In this document: positions 25,755 to 33,526 of the stretch, piece after piece | How positions within the stretch are numbered: position 1 is the stretch's first letter | How the letters are laid out: every line of letters starts with the position of its first letter | Origin: Sphingobacterium hungaricum | GTDB lineage: Bacteria > Bacteroidota > Bacteroidia > Sphingobacteriales > Sphingobacteriaceae | Assembly: GCF_015210005.1 (NCBI RefSeq) | Contig: NZ_MU158698.1 | Span: 1,757,611 to 1,821,610 of the forward strand | Length of the DNA stretch: 64,000 nt | Direction: 5' to 3' | Notes under the pieces: model-generated | Database searches by the model: none | What the model saw: only the letters and a program-made list of their open reading frames with translations | What the model was told of the DNA's origin: nothing | Translations under genes and position numbers: made by a program

Positions 25755-26038
25755 ACTAAGCCTGTGCACGACCGAGGGGTCGATATAAAATATTTACCTT
25801 GACGCGAAAATAAACTACAGCGAACAGGGGCTTTGCAAAAGGCAAGCTGAAAGGCTAAATTGAAAGTTTGTAGTTAGTTATCCACCAAAAACGAATAAAA
25901 TTCGTTTTTGTTTTGTAAGTTTAACTAATAAAAAAACGCTTTGGTTCGCCTCGGTGCAAAATCGAAACTTACCGCTTCGATTGTCCGCTACCTCGCCAAT
26001 GCGCTTCCAATTACAGGCAACGGTAGGACGAGACAACA
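25755..26038 (+). other. Cassette-like spacer C (composite)
   Basis: 284 bases without a gene. It holds a CGACC-gagg-GGTCG hairpin (25769-25782), an AACAG start word with GGGGCTTTGC (25823 onward), and a 10-bp perfect stem AAAAACGAAT / ATTCGTTTTT (25887-25909), terminator-like. The shared word GCTTCGATTG is at 25974-25983, 56 bases before the next ATG. Its length suggests two spacers joined after loss of a gene. Confidence 0.45.
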
Positions 26039-26602
26039 ATGACATTGACGAAAGAACATTTATACTTTGAAAAATTCAGCCGACAATTGATTGGATTGAC
26101 CATTTTGAAAGTTGAGTATTCTGAAATAGTATATGAGCCGACAGATCCAAAACCATATTACCCGACACAATTCACAAATCTCGACTCAGTTGACTTCTCA
26201 ATTTTCTTATATACAGACAACGACAAGTTGGTTGAGTTTTATTGGGACGATAAATTTTTTCAATTTGGAATTGGCATTAAAATAAACGAGGAGACAGGCT
26301 TTTCTGGAAATATTAAATGGGACGTTTCAAGTAACGACCTTTGGAAGCAGTTTCTTGGGACGACTATTACAGACATATATATTAATTGGGAAACGGTTAT
26401 GGCAAGCGAAGAAAGGTCTGGCAAGACAGAAAATTTTATTTATCCGCAGGACGTAAAAATTACTTTTTCAAACAACAAAAGTGTTTTTATCAGTGCGGCT
26501 GGTTTTTTAAATGAAGGTGACGAGGAAGTTTACGGAATGCTTGATAATTTAACGGTGACGGACAATGAAGAGCTAGCAAGACAAGTAAGAATGATAAACT
26601 AA
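26039..26602 (+). CDS. Uncharacterised protein (187 aa)
   Basis: A soluble, acidic, beta-rich protein with no signal peptide. 'LTKEHLYFEKFSRQLIGLTILKVEYSEI' opens it, and repeated Asp/aromatic strands follow ('FYWDDKFFQFGIGIKI', 'TITDIYINWE'). It has the look of the small cytoplasmic immunity-type proteins common in Bacteroidota accessory regions, but no toxin gene is next to it, so this is only a suggestion. Same strand and same spacer context as its neighbours. Confidence 0.65.
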   Translation: MTLTKEHLYFEKFSRQLIGLTILKVEYSEIVYEPTDPKPYYPTQFTNLDSVDFSIFLYTDNDKLVEFYWDDKFFQFGIGIKINEETGFSGNIKWDVSSNDLWKQFLGTTITDIYINWETVMASEERSGKTENFIYPQDVKITFSNNKSVFISAAGFLNEGDEEVYGMLDNLTVTDNEELARQVRMIN

Positions 26603-26730
26603 CCAATGACAAGAACGACAGCCTATAACAGCATATTTACAATAAGGGGATTTGTATTCATTATAACCATTAGTGGTAAAAAACCGTCTACGGAAAATCT
26701 GCTAAACGTTAGTGGTCAGGCTAAAAGGAG
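26603..26730 (+). other. Cassette-like spacer D
   Basis: AACAG start word at 26627-26631, followed by GGGGATTTG. The word TTAGTGGT occurs twice (about 26668 and 26709) in ATAACCATTAGTGG and AAACGTTAGTGG. The TTCGATTG core of the other spacers is absent. The end AAACGTTAGTGG is GTTRR-like. A strong AAAAGGAG ribosome-binding site, rare in this phylum, leads into the next (broken) gene. Confidence 0.4.
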
Positions 26731-27129
26731 ATGCATAAACGAGAAGAAATTTAATAATTATTGCAATTACTATCACTGTTTTAAACTTGCTTGGTTGTAT
26801 AGGAAAGTCGAAAAAAGAGGATAGCAAACATCATAAAGATACGGTTGTGCAAGTTAGTCAATCATTAGAAACCTCAACAAGTAAATCAATGTATTTAAAT
26901 CTGAATTTGGAAAAATTTAAAGAAAATTTGGGGGCAACGGCTGTTCCAATAGAACTAGAAAAATTGATCGATTTTCAAACCAATATTTCTGCTCCGGAAT
27001 TTTATTCGCGGGGTTTTGCTGTGACTATAGATGACAAAGGAGAACCCAATCGTTGGAGTTACAAAAGAGGTTGCTAACGATGGCTACACAGGAGATTTTA
27101 ATTTAGTCAAATTGAACGACAATATTTAA
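26731..27129 (+). pseudogene. Decayed lipoprotein gene, SMI1/KNR4-like body
   Basis: The ATG at 26731 with AAAAGGAG upstream reads 'MHKREEI' then stops. A +2 shift near 26741-26746 (GAGA duplication) joins it to the long frame 'RRNLIIIAITITVLNLLGCIGK', a good lipoprotein signal with lipobox LLGC. The body contains 'FKENLGATAVPIELEKLIDFQ', reminiscent of SMI1/KNR4-type immunity proteins. The frame stops at 27077, but the first frame continues 'KEVANDGYTGDFNLVKLND' to 27129. Two opposite shifts restore the original frame, so this looks like a once-intact gene now decaying. The family name is tentative. Confidence 0.6.
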
Positions 27130-27212
27130 TAGGATTTATCAATTCAGCATTATTAATAATATAGGTGTTGTAATCTGATAGTTTGGAGAAATGAAATTTT
27201 AGAGAATCTCAA

Positions 27213-27497
27213 ATGAAGATTAAATGTCCAAAATGTTTACCAAAAGAGGGAGTTGAAATCCCGAATTTTACATTAAAACATAAGCAAGAAATAATTCAAT
27301 TTTTGGATAATTCTCCAATGAATGCAATTAACTATATAAAAGCTGAGTTTTCAATAAATTCAACTGAAGCAAAATTTATTGTACAACATATAAATAAAAT
27401 ACAGAATAGATGTAATCGTTGCAACTTTAAACAATTAGATAACGAGTATGGCATTTGCCCAAAATGTAATTCTTTAAATATAAATTGGAAAAGATGA
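27213..27497 (+). CDS. Small zinc-ribbon protein (94 aa)
   Basis: Three CxxC pairs are present: 'KCPKCLP' at the N-terminus, 'CNRCNF' and 'CPKCNS' near the C-terminus; the last two form a complete four-Cys zinc ribbon. Between them is a helical segment, 'KHKQEIIQFLDNSPMNAINYIKAEFSINSTEAKFIVQHINK', similar in pattern to the helix-loop-helix of ribosomal L7/L12 C-terminal-like small proteins. A nucleic-acid or protein adaptor role is plausible but unproven. Last intact gene of the accessory series. Confidence 0.7.
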   Translation: MKIKCPKCLPKEGVEIPNFTLKHKQEIIQFLDNSPMNAINYIKAEFSINSTEAKFIVQHINKIQNRCNRCNFKQLDNEYGICPKCNSLNINWKR

Positions 27498-27725
27498 ACT
27501 TTAAAACTTGTCGGAACCTGGAGAAGTCTATGGGTACGCTAGAATAAGGAAAGTGATTTAGTGTTATTAATAAGTACTATAAATCAATCAAAATTTCCAA
27601 GCCATAGAGTTAGAATAAGGTCATTAATTTTATTAAAAATCATTCGCGTCCACTAGTAGAAAAACAAAACTTGTGATGATGCAATAGTTTGTACTAGCAC
27701 AAATACTTCTATCCGCATCTATCCC
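27498..27725. other. Gap without recognised content
   Basis: 228 AT-rich bases between convergent genes. No stem with a T-run, no repeat and no open frame worth reporting. Confidence 0.5.
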
Positions 27726-28202
27726 TTACTTTCCACCATACTTTTCTACTAGCTCTAATTTTTTTATTCGCGATTCGATCGCTCCTTCGTTTCGTTCTAA
27801 GATGGATGACAAATCTTTTATGCTCGTTCCGCTTGCATAAAGTTCTTCCAATTTTTCATCGGCCTCGGCAGTCCATGGCGTGTAAGCTTGTTTATACTTT
27901 TCTTTAAGCTTCGCCATCCGGTTCTCCTTAATTTCTTGATTTGGCTTGTTTTTTTTGCTGGGAGCTGGAGGTAAACCTTTTCTGATTTCTTTAAATTCAG
28001 CGAAGCATGCTAAAATAGATTTTTCAAAATTGTCCAGCATGTTATCGAAAATTACAAGATTGGACCTTTCAATTTCGCCAGCTCTTATCTGAGTTTCTGT
28101 AATCGATAAGTACGGACGGCCAAGCTCACTCAATTTAATCTTAAAGTAGTATTTAATATTTTTAATTGAGAATTTTTCAGTGTATAAAGCATTCTTTTTC
28201 AT
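27726..28202 (-). CDS. PUR-like (DUF3276-type) nucleic-acid-binding protein fused to a SANT/Myb-like domain
   Basis: 158 residues from the ATG at 28202. The first ~75 residues ('YTEKFSIKNIKYYFKIKLSELGRPYLSITETQI...FDNMLDNFEKSI') follow the strand pattern of the PUR-alpha-like DUF3276 domain, which binds single-stranded DNA/RNA. A Lys/Pro-rich linker follows, then 'YTPWTAEADEKLEELYASGTSIKDLSSILERNEGAIESRIKKL', a compact helix-turn-helix like SANT/Myb-type domains. The frame extends upstream to 28322, but that part encodes an unrelated hydrophobic stretch from AT-rich DNA. Probably a small transcription- or RNA-binding regulator. Confidence 0.7.
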   Translation of the reverse strand: MKKNALYTEKFSIKNIKYYFKIKLSELGRPYLSITETQIRAGEIERSNLVIFDNMLDNFEKSILACFAEFKEIRKGLPPAPSKKNKPNQEIKENRMAKLKEKYKQAYTPWTAEADEKLEELYASGTSIKDLSSILERNEGAIESRIKKLELVEKYGGK

Positions 28203-28358
28203 GACATTAGATGTGTATATAAATATAATAACAAAAAAAATTATTTTAAAAATATTTTTTAGGGTGAACTGAATTTTTCCGATTATTTTTTTTCTATTCG
28301 TAGTACTTCCACTATAACTCAATCAATGCAGTTTTATAAATAGATAAAATCTTTTATT

Positions 28359-28371
28359 GCAACTTTGTTGC
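28359..28371. promoter_or_regulatory. Candidate Zur-type operator
   Basis: A 13-bp perfect interrupted palindrome GCAAC-ttt-GTTGC overlapping the -33 region of the promoter for the 28417-29852 operon. Position and dyad fit a repressor site. The Zur assignment is inferred from the downstream G3E GTPase, a family often repressed by zinc. Confidence 0.5.
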
Positions 28372-28398
28372 TTTTGAATATTTTTGTCTTTACTTTTG
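28368..28398 (+). promoter_or_regulatory. Promoter of the G3E GTPase operon
   Basis: TTG at 28368-28370 and TACTTTTG at 28391-28398 (exact TAnnTTTG), spaced 20 bases; the ATG follows 18 bases later. Confidence 0.6.
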
Positions 28399-28416
28399 AA
28401 AAAAACATAAAGTACA

Positions 28417-28641
28417 ATGATTGTTATTCCAAAGAATTTTGAAGAATGGAAAATCTGCATTACCGATAAATGTAAAATTAAGTTGACAGCTGAATTTGCA
28501 GAGAACAGATTGGCTGTCTACAGCGATGAAAATATTCCTGAAACGCAGCGTTTTGTCAAGCTATACGGCATCGAACATTTGCAAAATATAAGGCGATGGC
28601 TGTCAACTATTCTTTCGGATAACATAACTATAGAAAATTGA
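28417..28641 (+). CDS. Uncharacterised 74-aa protein, first gene of the G3E GTPase operon
   Basis: A soluble small protein, '[27 protein letters not shown]...'. It has a helix near '[23 protein letters not shown]'. There is one Cys pair spaced CITDKC, but no clear metal site. Its TGA lies two bases before the GTPase ATG, so they are co-translated. It could be a small partner or metal-handling adaptor of the GTPase; I do not recognise the family. Confidence 0.7.
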   Translation: MIVIPKNFEEWKICITDKCKIKLTAEFAENRLAVYSDENIPETQRFVKLYGIEHLQNIRRWLSTILSDNITIEN

Positions 28642-28643
28642 TA

Positions 28644-29852
28644 ATGAATAAATTGGTAAAAAAGAAATTGCCGGTCACGGTATTGAGCGGATTTTTGGGA
28701 GCTGGTAAGACGACCTTACTAAATCATATTTTGCATAATAAAGAAAACCTAAAGGTGGCCGTTATTGTAAATGATATGAGCGAAGTAAACGTCGATGCGC
28801 AGACTGTTGAACGTGAGCAAGTCTTGTCGCGCACGGAGGAAAAGCTAGTGGAGATGAGCAATGGCTGTATTTGTTGCACGCTAAGGGGGGACTTAATGAT
28901 CGAAGTAGAGCGGTTAGCAAGGGAAGATAGGTTTGACTACCTGTTGATTGAGAGTACAGGGATTTCCGAACCTGTTCCTGTTGCTCAGACCTTCAGTTAT
29001 GTCGATCCGACTAACGATATTGATCTCTCCACATTTAGTTACATCGATACCATGGTGACCGTCGTCGATTGCTATAATTTTTTTACTGATTTTGGCAGTT
29101 CAGAAACATTGGCTGACCGAGCTCTTTCGGAGGATGAGTTGGACAACAGAGCCATCGTCAATTTGTTGACTGACCAGATTGAGTTTGCAAATGTCATTAT
29201 CTTGAATAAAGTCGATTTGGTATCTGAAGAATCGCTAGGCATTCTGGAAGCTGCAATCAAAAAACTAAATCCAGGAGCAAAAACAATCCGATCTCAATTC
29301 GGTAAAGTGTTGCCGAGCGAAATTATCGGAACAGGGTTGTTTGATTTTGAGGAAGCGTCGTCATCTGCGGGCTGGATAAAAGAACTGGAAACTGAACATG
29401 TGGCTGAAACAGAAGAATATGGTATTTCGTCTTTCGTTTTCCGTTCTCAAAAACCTTTCCATCCGCAACGCTGGCATACATATTTGAATGAAAGTTATCC
29501 GCACAATATGATTCGTGCGAAAGGTCTTTTTTGGATGGCTTCCCGTCCAGATGCCGCAATCAGTTTCAGTCAAGCAGGCGGAAGTTTGCGACTAGAAAAT
29601 GCGGGATCTTGGTGGTGCAGTATTCCCGAAAGCAATCGACACGAATATCCTGGTTATGGCGAAATGCAAAATGAACTTTTAAAACGCTGGCATACTGAAT
29701 GGGAGGATCGAACAAACGAACTTGTGTTTATTGGACAGCACTTGGATAAGGAAACATGCAATGCGGAATTGGAGCAATGTTTATTGACGGATGAGGAAAT
29801 TCATAAATGGCGCGAGACGATTTGGGAAGATAGATTTCCGAAAAATTTGTAA
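28644..29852 (+). CDS. G3E-family GTPase (CobW/YjiA/ZigA-type metallochaperone)
   Basis: 402 residues. The Walker A motif is '[14 protein letters not shown]'. The conserved metal-binding CxCC is in '[12 protein letters not shown]'. The switch region is '[10 protein letters not shown]', and the base-recognition motif is 'ILNKVDL'. The C-terminal CobW_C domain starts about '[17 protein letters not shown]'. Members load zinc into client enzymes under zinc starvation. The start is the ATG at 28644; a TTG two codons earlier overlaps the preceding stop. The operator at 28359 suggests zinc-dependent repression. Confidence 0.9.
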   Translation: MNKLVKKKLPVTVLSGFLGAGKTTLLNHILHNKENLKVAVIVNDMSEVNVDAQTVEREQVLSRTEEKLVEMSNGCICCTLRGDLMIEVERLAREDRFDYLLIESTGISEPVPVAQTFSYVDPTNDIDLSTFSYIDTMVTVVDCYNFFTDFGSSETLADRALSEDELDNRAIVNLLTDQIEFANVIILNKVDLVSEESLGILEAAIKKLNPGAKTIRSQFGKVLPSEIIGTGLFDFEEASSSAGWIKELETEHVAETEEYGISSFVFRSQKPFHPQRWHTYLNESYPHNMIRAKGLFWMASRPDAAISFSQAGGSLRLENAGSWWCSIPESNRHEYPGYGEMQNELLKRWHTEWEDRTNELVFIGQHLDKETCNAELEQCLLTDEEIHKWRETIWEDRFPKNL

Positions 29853-29949
29853 TAATATCATATCGACGAATCTAAACGTAATTTTATTTCCCGTCCTTGT
29901 AATTTTTCGCAGTCTTTGCTTACTAACTGGAGAAATAAAGATTTTCAAC

Positions 29950-30159
29950 ATGAGCAAAACAGAAAAAAAGCAAATCAAAAACAGTATCTTGATGATCGCA
30001 GGGATGCTGTGTCTATTAATTGGGTTGAACACCGTTACTGAGCTTGTTAAATATCCTGCACTAATTGTATCGCTTGCATCATTTCTCTACATGATTTTTG
30101 GTTTTGTTATGGATGCAACACATCAGCTATCTTCTGCTAAAAAGGAAAACAGTAAGTAA
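29950..30159 (+). CDS. Small two-helix membrane protein upstream of an ECF sigma factor
   Basis: 69 residues from the ATG at 29950 ('MSKTEKKQIKNS'). Two transmembrane helices, 'ILMIAGMLCLLIGLNTVTELV' and 'YPALIVSLASFLYMIFGFVMD', and a short charged tail. A longer open frame starting at 29791 overlaps the GTPase gene and is not credible. It ends 2 bases before the sigma-factor ATG, so it belongs to that three-gene set. No family recognised. Confidence 0.7.
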   Translation: MSKTEKKQIKNSILMIAGMLCLLIGLNTVTELVKYPALIVSLASFLYMIFGFVMDATHQLSSAKKENSK

Positions 30160-30161
30160 GA

Positions 30162-30638
30162 ATGACAGAGAAATCCTATCTCCGAAAAATTGAAGAGCAT
30201 AAAGGCATTATCCTTAAAGTGGTCAACTTGTATGCAGATGATTTGGAAGACAGAAAAGATTTGTATCAAGAGATTGTCCTGCAGAGTTGGACGGCCTATC
30301 CGCGGTTTGAAGGGAGCTCGAAGTTTTCTACTTGGCTGTACAGGATTAGCTTGAACGTCTCGCTTACCTTTCTAAACAAACGGAAAAAGGTCGAAAAAAT
30401 AAAAGAAAGCTCCAATACAGAAATTTCCGTTGAACCTCAAGAGTTATCGGAGAGAGCTGATTTTCTTTACCGAGCTATCAAGCAATTAGCAGAAATTGAC
30501 CGAAGTATAATTATGCTTCATCTCGATGGATTTGACAATACAGAAATCAGTGAAATAATCGGTATTTCCAAAGGAAATGCAACTGTAAAACTGCATCGCA
30601 TCAAACAACAATTAACAACTATTCTAAATGGAAAATAA
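30162..30638 (+). CDS. ECF-type RNA polymerase sigma factor
   Basis: 158 residues. Region 2 is 'DRKDLYQEIVLQSWTAYPRFEGSSKFSTWLYRISLNVSLTFLNKRKK'. Region 4 is 'LAEIDRSIIMLHLDGFDNTEISEIIGISKGNATVKLHRIKQQL', with its helix-turn-helix. It overlaps the following membrane-protein gene, its likely anti-sigma factor, by 11 bases, and follows the two-helix protein gene by 2 bases. Confidence 0.9.
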   Translation: MTEKSYLRKIEEHKGIILKVVNLYADDLEDRKDLYQEIVLQSWTAYPRFEGSSKFSTWLYRISLNVSLTFLNKRKKVEKIKESSNTEISVEPQELSERADFLYRAIKQLAEIDRSIIMLHLDGFDNTEISEIIGISKGNATVKLHRIKQQLTTILNGK

Positions 30639-31239
30639 AATGGATTTACTAAAGGAATGGCAAAATATGTCAGCAGAAATGCTAACCACAGCACAAAGTG
30701 AAGAAGTCTCAAAATTTACACTTGATGTCCAGTCGAAAGATATTTTACAAGATCTGCTTTATAAGCTAAAATGGAAGTTTAGATGGATACGGATTATCGA
30801 TCTTCCTATTCTGGTTGCAGCCGTATTTTCTGAAACAGATTTGAAGATACTCCTGCTCGCTATTTTTGCAGGCTACGAACTATTTTATTGGCTAGGCAAA
30901 AAAGAGTTTAATAAAATTAAAACCAGCGTTGATTATACCTCGAATACAAAAAATGTTTTAGAAAACAACCTGCACGCAATTTCTAAGATACTTTACTTAG
31001 AGAATGTTTGGGGCTACATCACTGCTCCGCTAGCAGCGCCAATTGGTTTTCTGTGCTACAAACTATACGTACATAAAAGTTTTGAAACCGTATTCGAACT
31101 TCCGAATATCTATTTGCACCTCTGTCTTTTGGTTCCTTTTGGTCTGCTCGTCATCGTGCTTGGAAACTTGAGGAACAGAAGCATCTTTAAAAAGCAGATA
31201 GAAAACCTGAACGAAAAAATCAAAGAACTATCGCACTAA
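30628..31239 (+). CDS. Membrane protein, probable anti-sigma factor
   Basis: 203 residues. The ~55-residue cytoplasmic N-terminus ('DLLKEWQNMSAEMLTTAQSEEV') is followed by about four hydrophobic helices in two pairs ('IIDLPILVAAVFSETDLKILLLAIFAGYELFYW' and 'WGYITAPLAAPIGFLCYKLYV ... LHLCLLVPFGLLVIVLG') and a basic C-terminus. No zinc-binding anti-sigma motif is visible. The 11-base overlap with the sigma gene and the cytoplasmic head are the reasons for the call. A second ATG at 30640 is a possible start. Confidence 0.65.
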   Translation: MENKMDLLKEWQNMSAEMLTTAQSEEVSKFTLDVQSKDILQDLLYKLKWKFRWIRIIDLPILVAAVFSETDLKILLLAIFAGYELFYWLGKKEFNKIKTSVDYTSNTKNVLENNLHAISKILYLENVWGYITAPLAAPIGFLCYKLYVHKSFETVFELPNIYLHLCLLVPFGLLVIVLGNLRNRSIFKKQIENLNEKIKELSH

Positions 31240-31437
31240 AATAAATTTCACAAGGTATTTCATTCTATTTTAAAAAGCCTAGTTTTTGTTCTGAAACATC
31301 AAATTAGGCTTTGCTTATTAAAGCTGACCTGGTTCATTTCGAATAATTTATTCGTTGTTTCAGTTAGTTGACATCGAGTAATCGTACCTTTATCGACTTG
31401 GCAATTTCAAGAAGGAAATCTAATCAACCGATAGCAG

Positions 31438-33459
31438 ATGGAAAAGAGAGATAGAAAGAAAATAAACATGACTTTTGATAAAGGAGTCGTTGTACCCAGT
31501 TTAATCTTTATTATTGGTGTTTGTATTTTTGCCGTTATTTTCCCAACTGCAATTAATAATTTTTTAAATCAGGTAAAAGATGTAGTCTTCGTCAATCTGA
31601 ATTGGGTATATGTTTGGTGCGTGACCATTTTCGTCATCTTCTTGGTTTTCTTGATGTTTAGCCGATACGGCAAAATTAGACTTGGAAATAATGACAGCAA
31701 ACCCGAACATTCTTTTTTCTCCTGGATAGCGATGCTTTTTGCTGCGGGAATGGGGATCGGTTTAATGTATTTCAGCGTAGCTGAACCGATGCAACATTAT
31801 ACTTCGGAAGCGTTTGCAAATAATAACTCCATCAACCGAGCGAAGAACGCACAGCTGTACACCTTTTTTCATTGGGGCATTCATGCTTGGGCTATTTATG
31901 GTTTGGTTGGCTTGACGCTTGCTTATTTTTCCTACCGGTACCGATTGCCTCTATCACTAAGAAGCTGTCTTTATCCATTGCTTAAAAATAAGATCAATGG
32001 TAAATGGGGAAGTCTAATCGATGTGTTTGCGCTTTGCAGTACATTTTTCGGAATCACGACAACCTTAGGTTTTGGCGTTGTACAGATCAATTCAGGACTT
32101 GTTAAATTAAATATTCTTCCAGAATCATCTTTTATTTACCAGGTAATCATTGTGCTGATTTTGGTTAGCTGTTCGGTGATTTCGGCTACATCTGGGGTTA
32201 ATAAGGGCATTAAACTATTGAGCAACATCAATATTTTAGCCGCTGTTGCGTTAATGTTGTTCGTCCTGTTTTTAGGGCCGACTGGCTATTTGATCGGAAG
32301 TTTCACCAATGGCCTTGGAAACTATGTCAATAGCTTTTTCGACCTCACCTTCAATACGCATGTGTATGAAGAAGAAACCCTTCCATGGTTTTACAATTGG
32401 ACGATTTTGTATTGGGCATGGTGGATATCTTGGTCGCCTTTTGTTGGTATTTTTATGGCGCGTATTTCAAAAGGCAGAACAATCAAGGAATTTATAGCTG
32501 CCGTTTTAATACTTCCCACGGCCTTCAATTTTATTTGGATGTCTGTATTTGGAAATAGTGCGATATGGATTGATTTGAATGAAACTGGAGGTGCGTTGAG
32601 CGATATGGTTTCCGATCCGGATTCGCTGCTTTTCCAATTCTTCGAATACTTGCCACTGACGGGATTGTTGAGCTACTTATCGATTAGCATCATTATGATC
32701 TTTTTTGTCACTTCGGCGGATTCTGGAATCATGGTGATGAATAGCATTTCTTCACAAAACGCAGCCAATCCTCCGAAATGGCAAATGGTTTTTTGGGGAA
32801 CGTTGCTTGCTGTTTTAGCGTTAATGTTACTGAATGCAGGCGGTTTGCAGGCCTTGCAGACAATGACTTTATTGACCGCCCTTCCATTTGCTGTGATTAT
32901 GTTGCTGTTCGCAATTTCGCTTATGAAGGCGCTGGTGATCGACCAAGATTATTACGAACGAGGCATGTCTGTATCGACCATACCTTGGTCAGGAGAGTTT
33001 TGGAAACAGCGGTTAAAGCAGATTGTCTCCTTTAAAGATAGGGATGCGGTGGATAAATTTATTATGGAAGACGTGCAGCAAGCTTTTAATGAATTAAAAG
33101 AGGAATTCGAAAACAATGGGATTTCTGTAAAAGTCAATAGGTATCAAAATCCTGTTAAGCTTGTGTTTGAAATTAAGCATGATATCGTAAATGACTTTAC
33201 CTACGGAGTGAAAAGCCAAAAGCATGTGGTGTCCGAATTTTTGGTTGATGATGATAACTTACCTGAGATGCCGACTAAGAATTCCTATTATCCAAAAAGC
33301 TTTTTTGGTGATTCTCGGGAAGGCTACGATGTGCAATACTTTACCAAGAATGAATTGATTAGCGATGTGCTGAAACATTACGAACGTTTTGTGAAAATTG
33401 TTGCAGAAGAATCCAACGAAATGTTTATCAGTGCTCACTCAAATGAGATTAAAGATTGA
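31438..33459 (+). CDS. BCCT-family transporter (choline/betaine/carnitine type)
   Basis: 673 residues with twelve transmembrane helices, importing a quaternary ammonium compound such as choline or glycine betaine. Signatures are 'LFAAGMGIGLMYFSVAEPMQHY', 'FFHWGIHAWAIYGLVGL' and the Trp-rich box 'WTILYWAWWISWSPFVGIFMARISKGRT'. 'VTSADSGIMVMN' is also present. The cytoplasmic C-terminal domain of about 170 residues is long, as in BetT-like transporters that respond to osmotic change. No choline oxidation genes are adjacent. Confidence 0.92.
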   Translation: MEKRDRKKINMTFDKGVVVPSLIFIIGVCIFAVIFPTAINNFLNQVKDVVFVNLNWVYVWCVTIFVIFLVFLMFSRYGKIRLGNNDSKPEHSFFSWIAMLFAAGMGIGLMYFSVAEPMQHYTSEAFANNNSINRAKNAQLYTFFHWGIHAWAIYGLVGLTLAYFSYRYRLPLSLRSCLYPLLKNKINGKWGSLIDVFALCSTFFGITTTLGFGVVQINSGLVKLNILPESSFIYQVIIVLILVSCSVISATSGVNKGIKLLSNINILAAVALMLFVLFLGPTGYLIGSFTNGLGNYVNSFFDLTFNTHVYEEETLPWFYNWTILYWAWWISWSPFVGIFMARISKGRTIKEFIAAVLILPTAFNFIWMSVFGNSAIWIDLNETGGALSDMVSDPDSLLFQFFEYLPLTGLLSYLSISIIMIFFVTSADSGIMVMNSISSQNAANPPKWQMVFWGTLLAVLALMLLNAGGLQALQTMTLLTALPFAVIMLLFAISLMKALVIDQDYYERGMSVSTIPWSGEFWKQRLKQIVSFKDRDAVDKFIMEDVQQAFNELKEEFENNGISVKVNRYQNPVKLVFEIKHDIVNDFTYGVKSQKHVVSEFLVDDDNLPEMPTKNSYYPKSFFGDSREGYDVQYFTKNELISDVLKHYERFVKIVAEESNEMFISAHSNEIKD

Positions 33460-33469
33460 TGGAAAACAG

Positions 33470-33496
33470 AACGACCTATAAGTTATATAGGTCGTT
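33470..33496. terminator. Stem-loop between convergent genes
   Basis: Eleven-bp perfect arms AACGACCTATA / TATAGGTCGTT with a 5-nt loop, between the BCCT and S9 peptidase genes. No strong T-run on either side, so termination strength is uncertain. Confidence 0.55.
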
Positions 33497-33526
33497 AGAT
33501 TAAATTTATTTTCTCTTAGAGCATTA

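Noticed and set aside
24478..26730. Classical integron attC sites
   Set aside because: The spacers have stems and GTTR-like ends, but no clean RYYYAAC...GTTRRRY pairs in matching positions and no IntI gene, so I report only cassette-like spacers.
26606..26824. 72-codon frame over spacer D
   Set aside because: It crosses the spacer and the start of the broken lipoprotein in another frame; composition is not protein-like.
22764..28202. Second copy of the tRNA-Pro 3' end as an attachment site
   Set aside because: I looked for GGTTCGAATCC/CACCCCG words downstream and saw none within the patch.
28203..28322. N-terminal hydrophobic extension of the PUR-like protein
   Set aside because: Comes from a poly-A/T tract; the domain starts just after the Met at 28202.
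29791..29949. Long N-terminus for the two-helix protein
   Set aside because: Overlaps the last 60 bases of the G3E GTPase and has no coding look; the ATG at 29950 fits.
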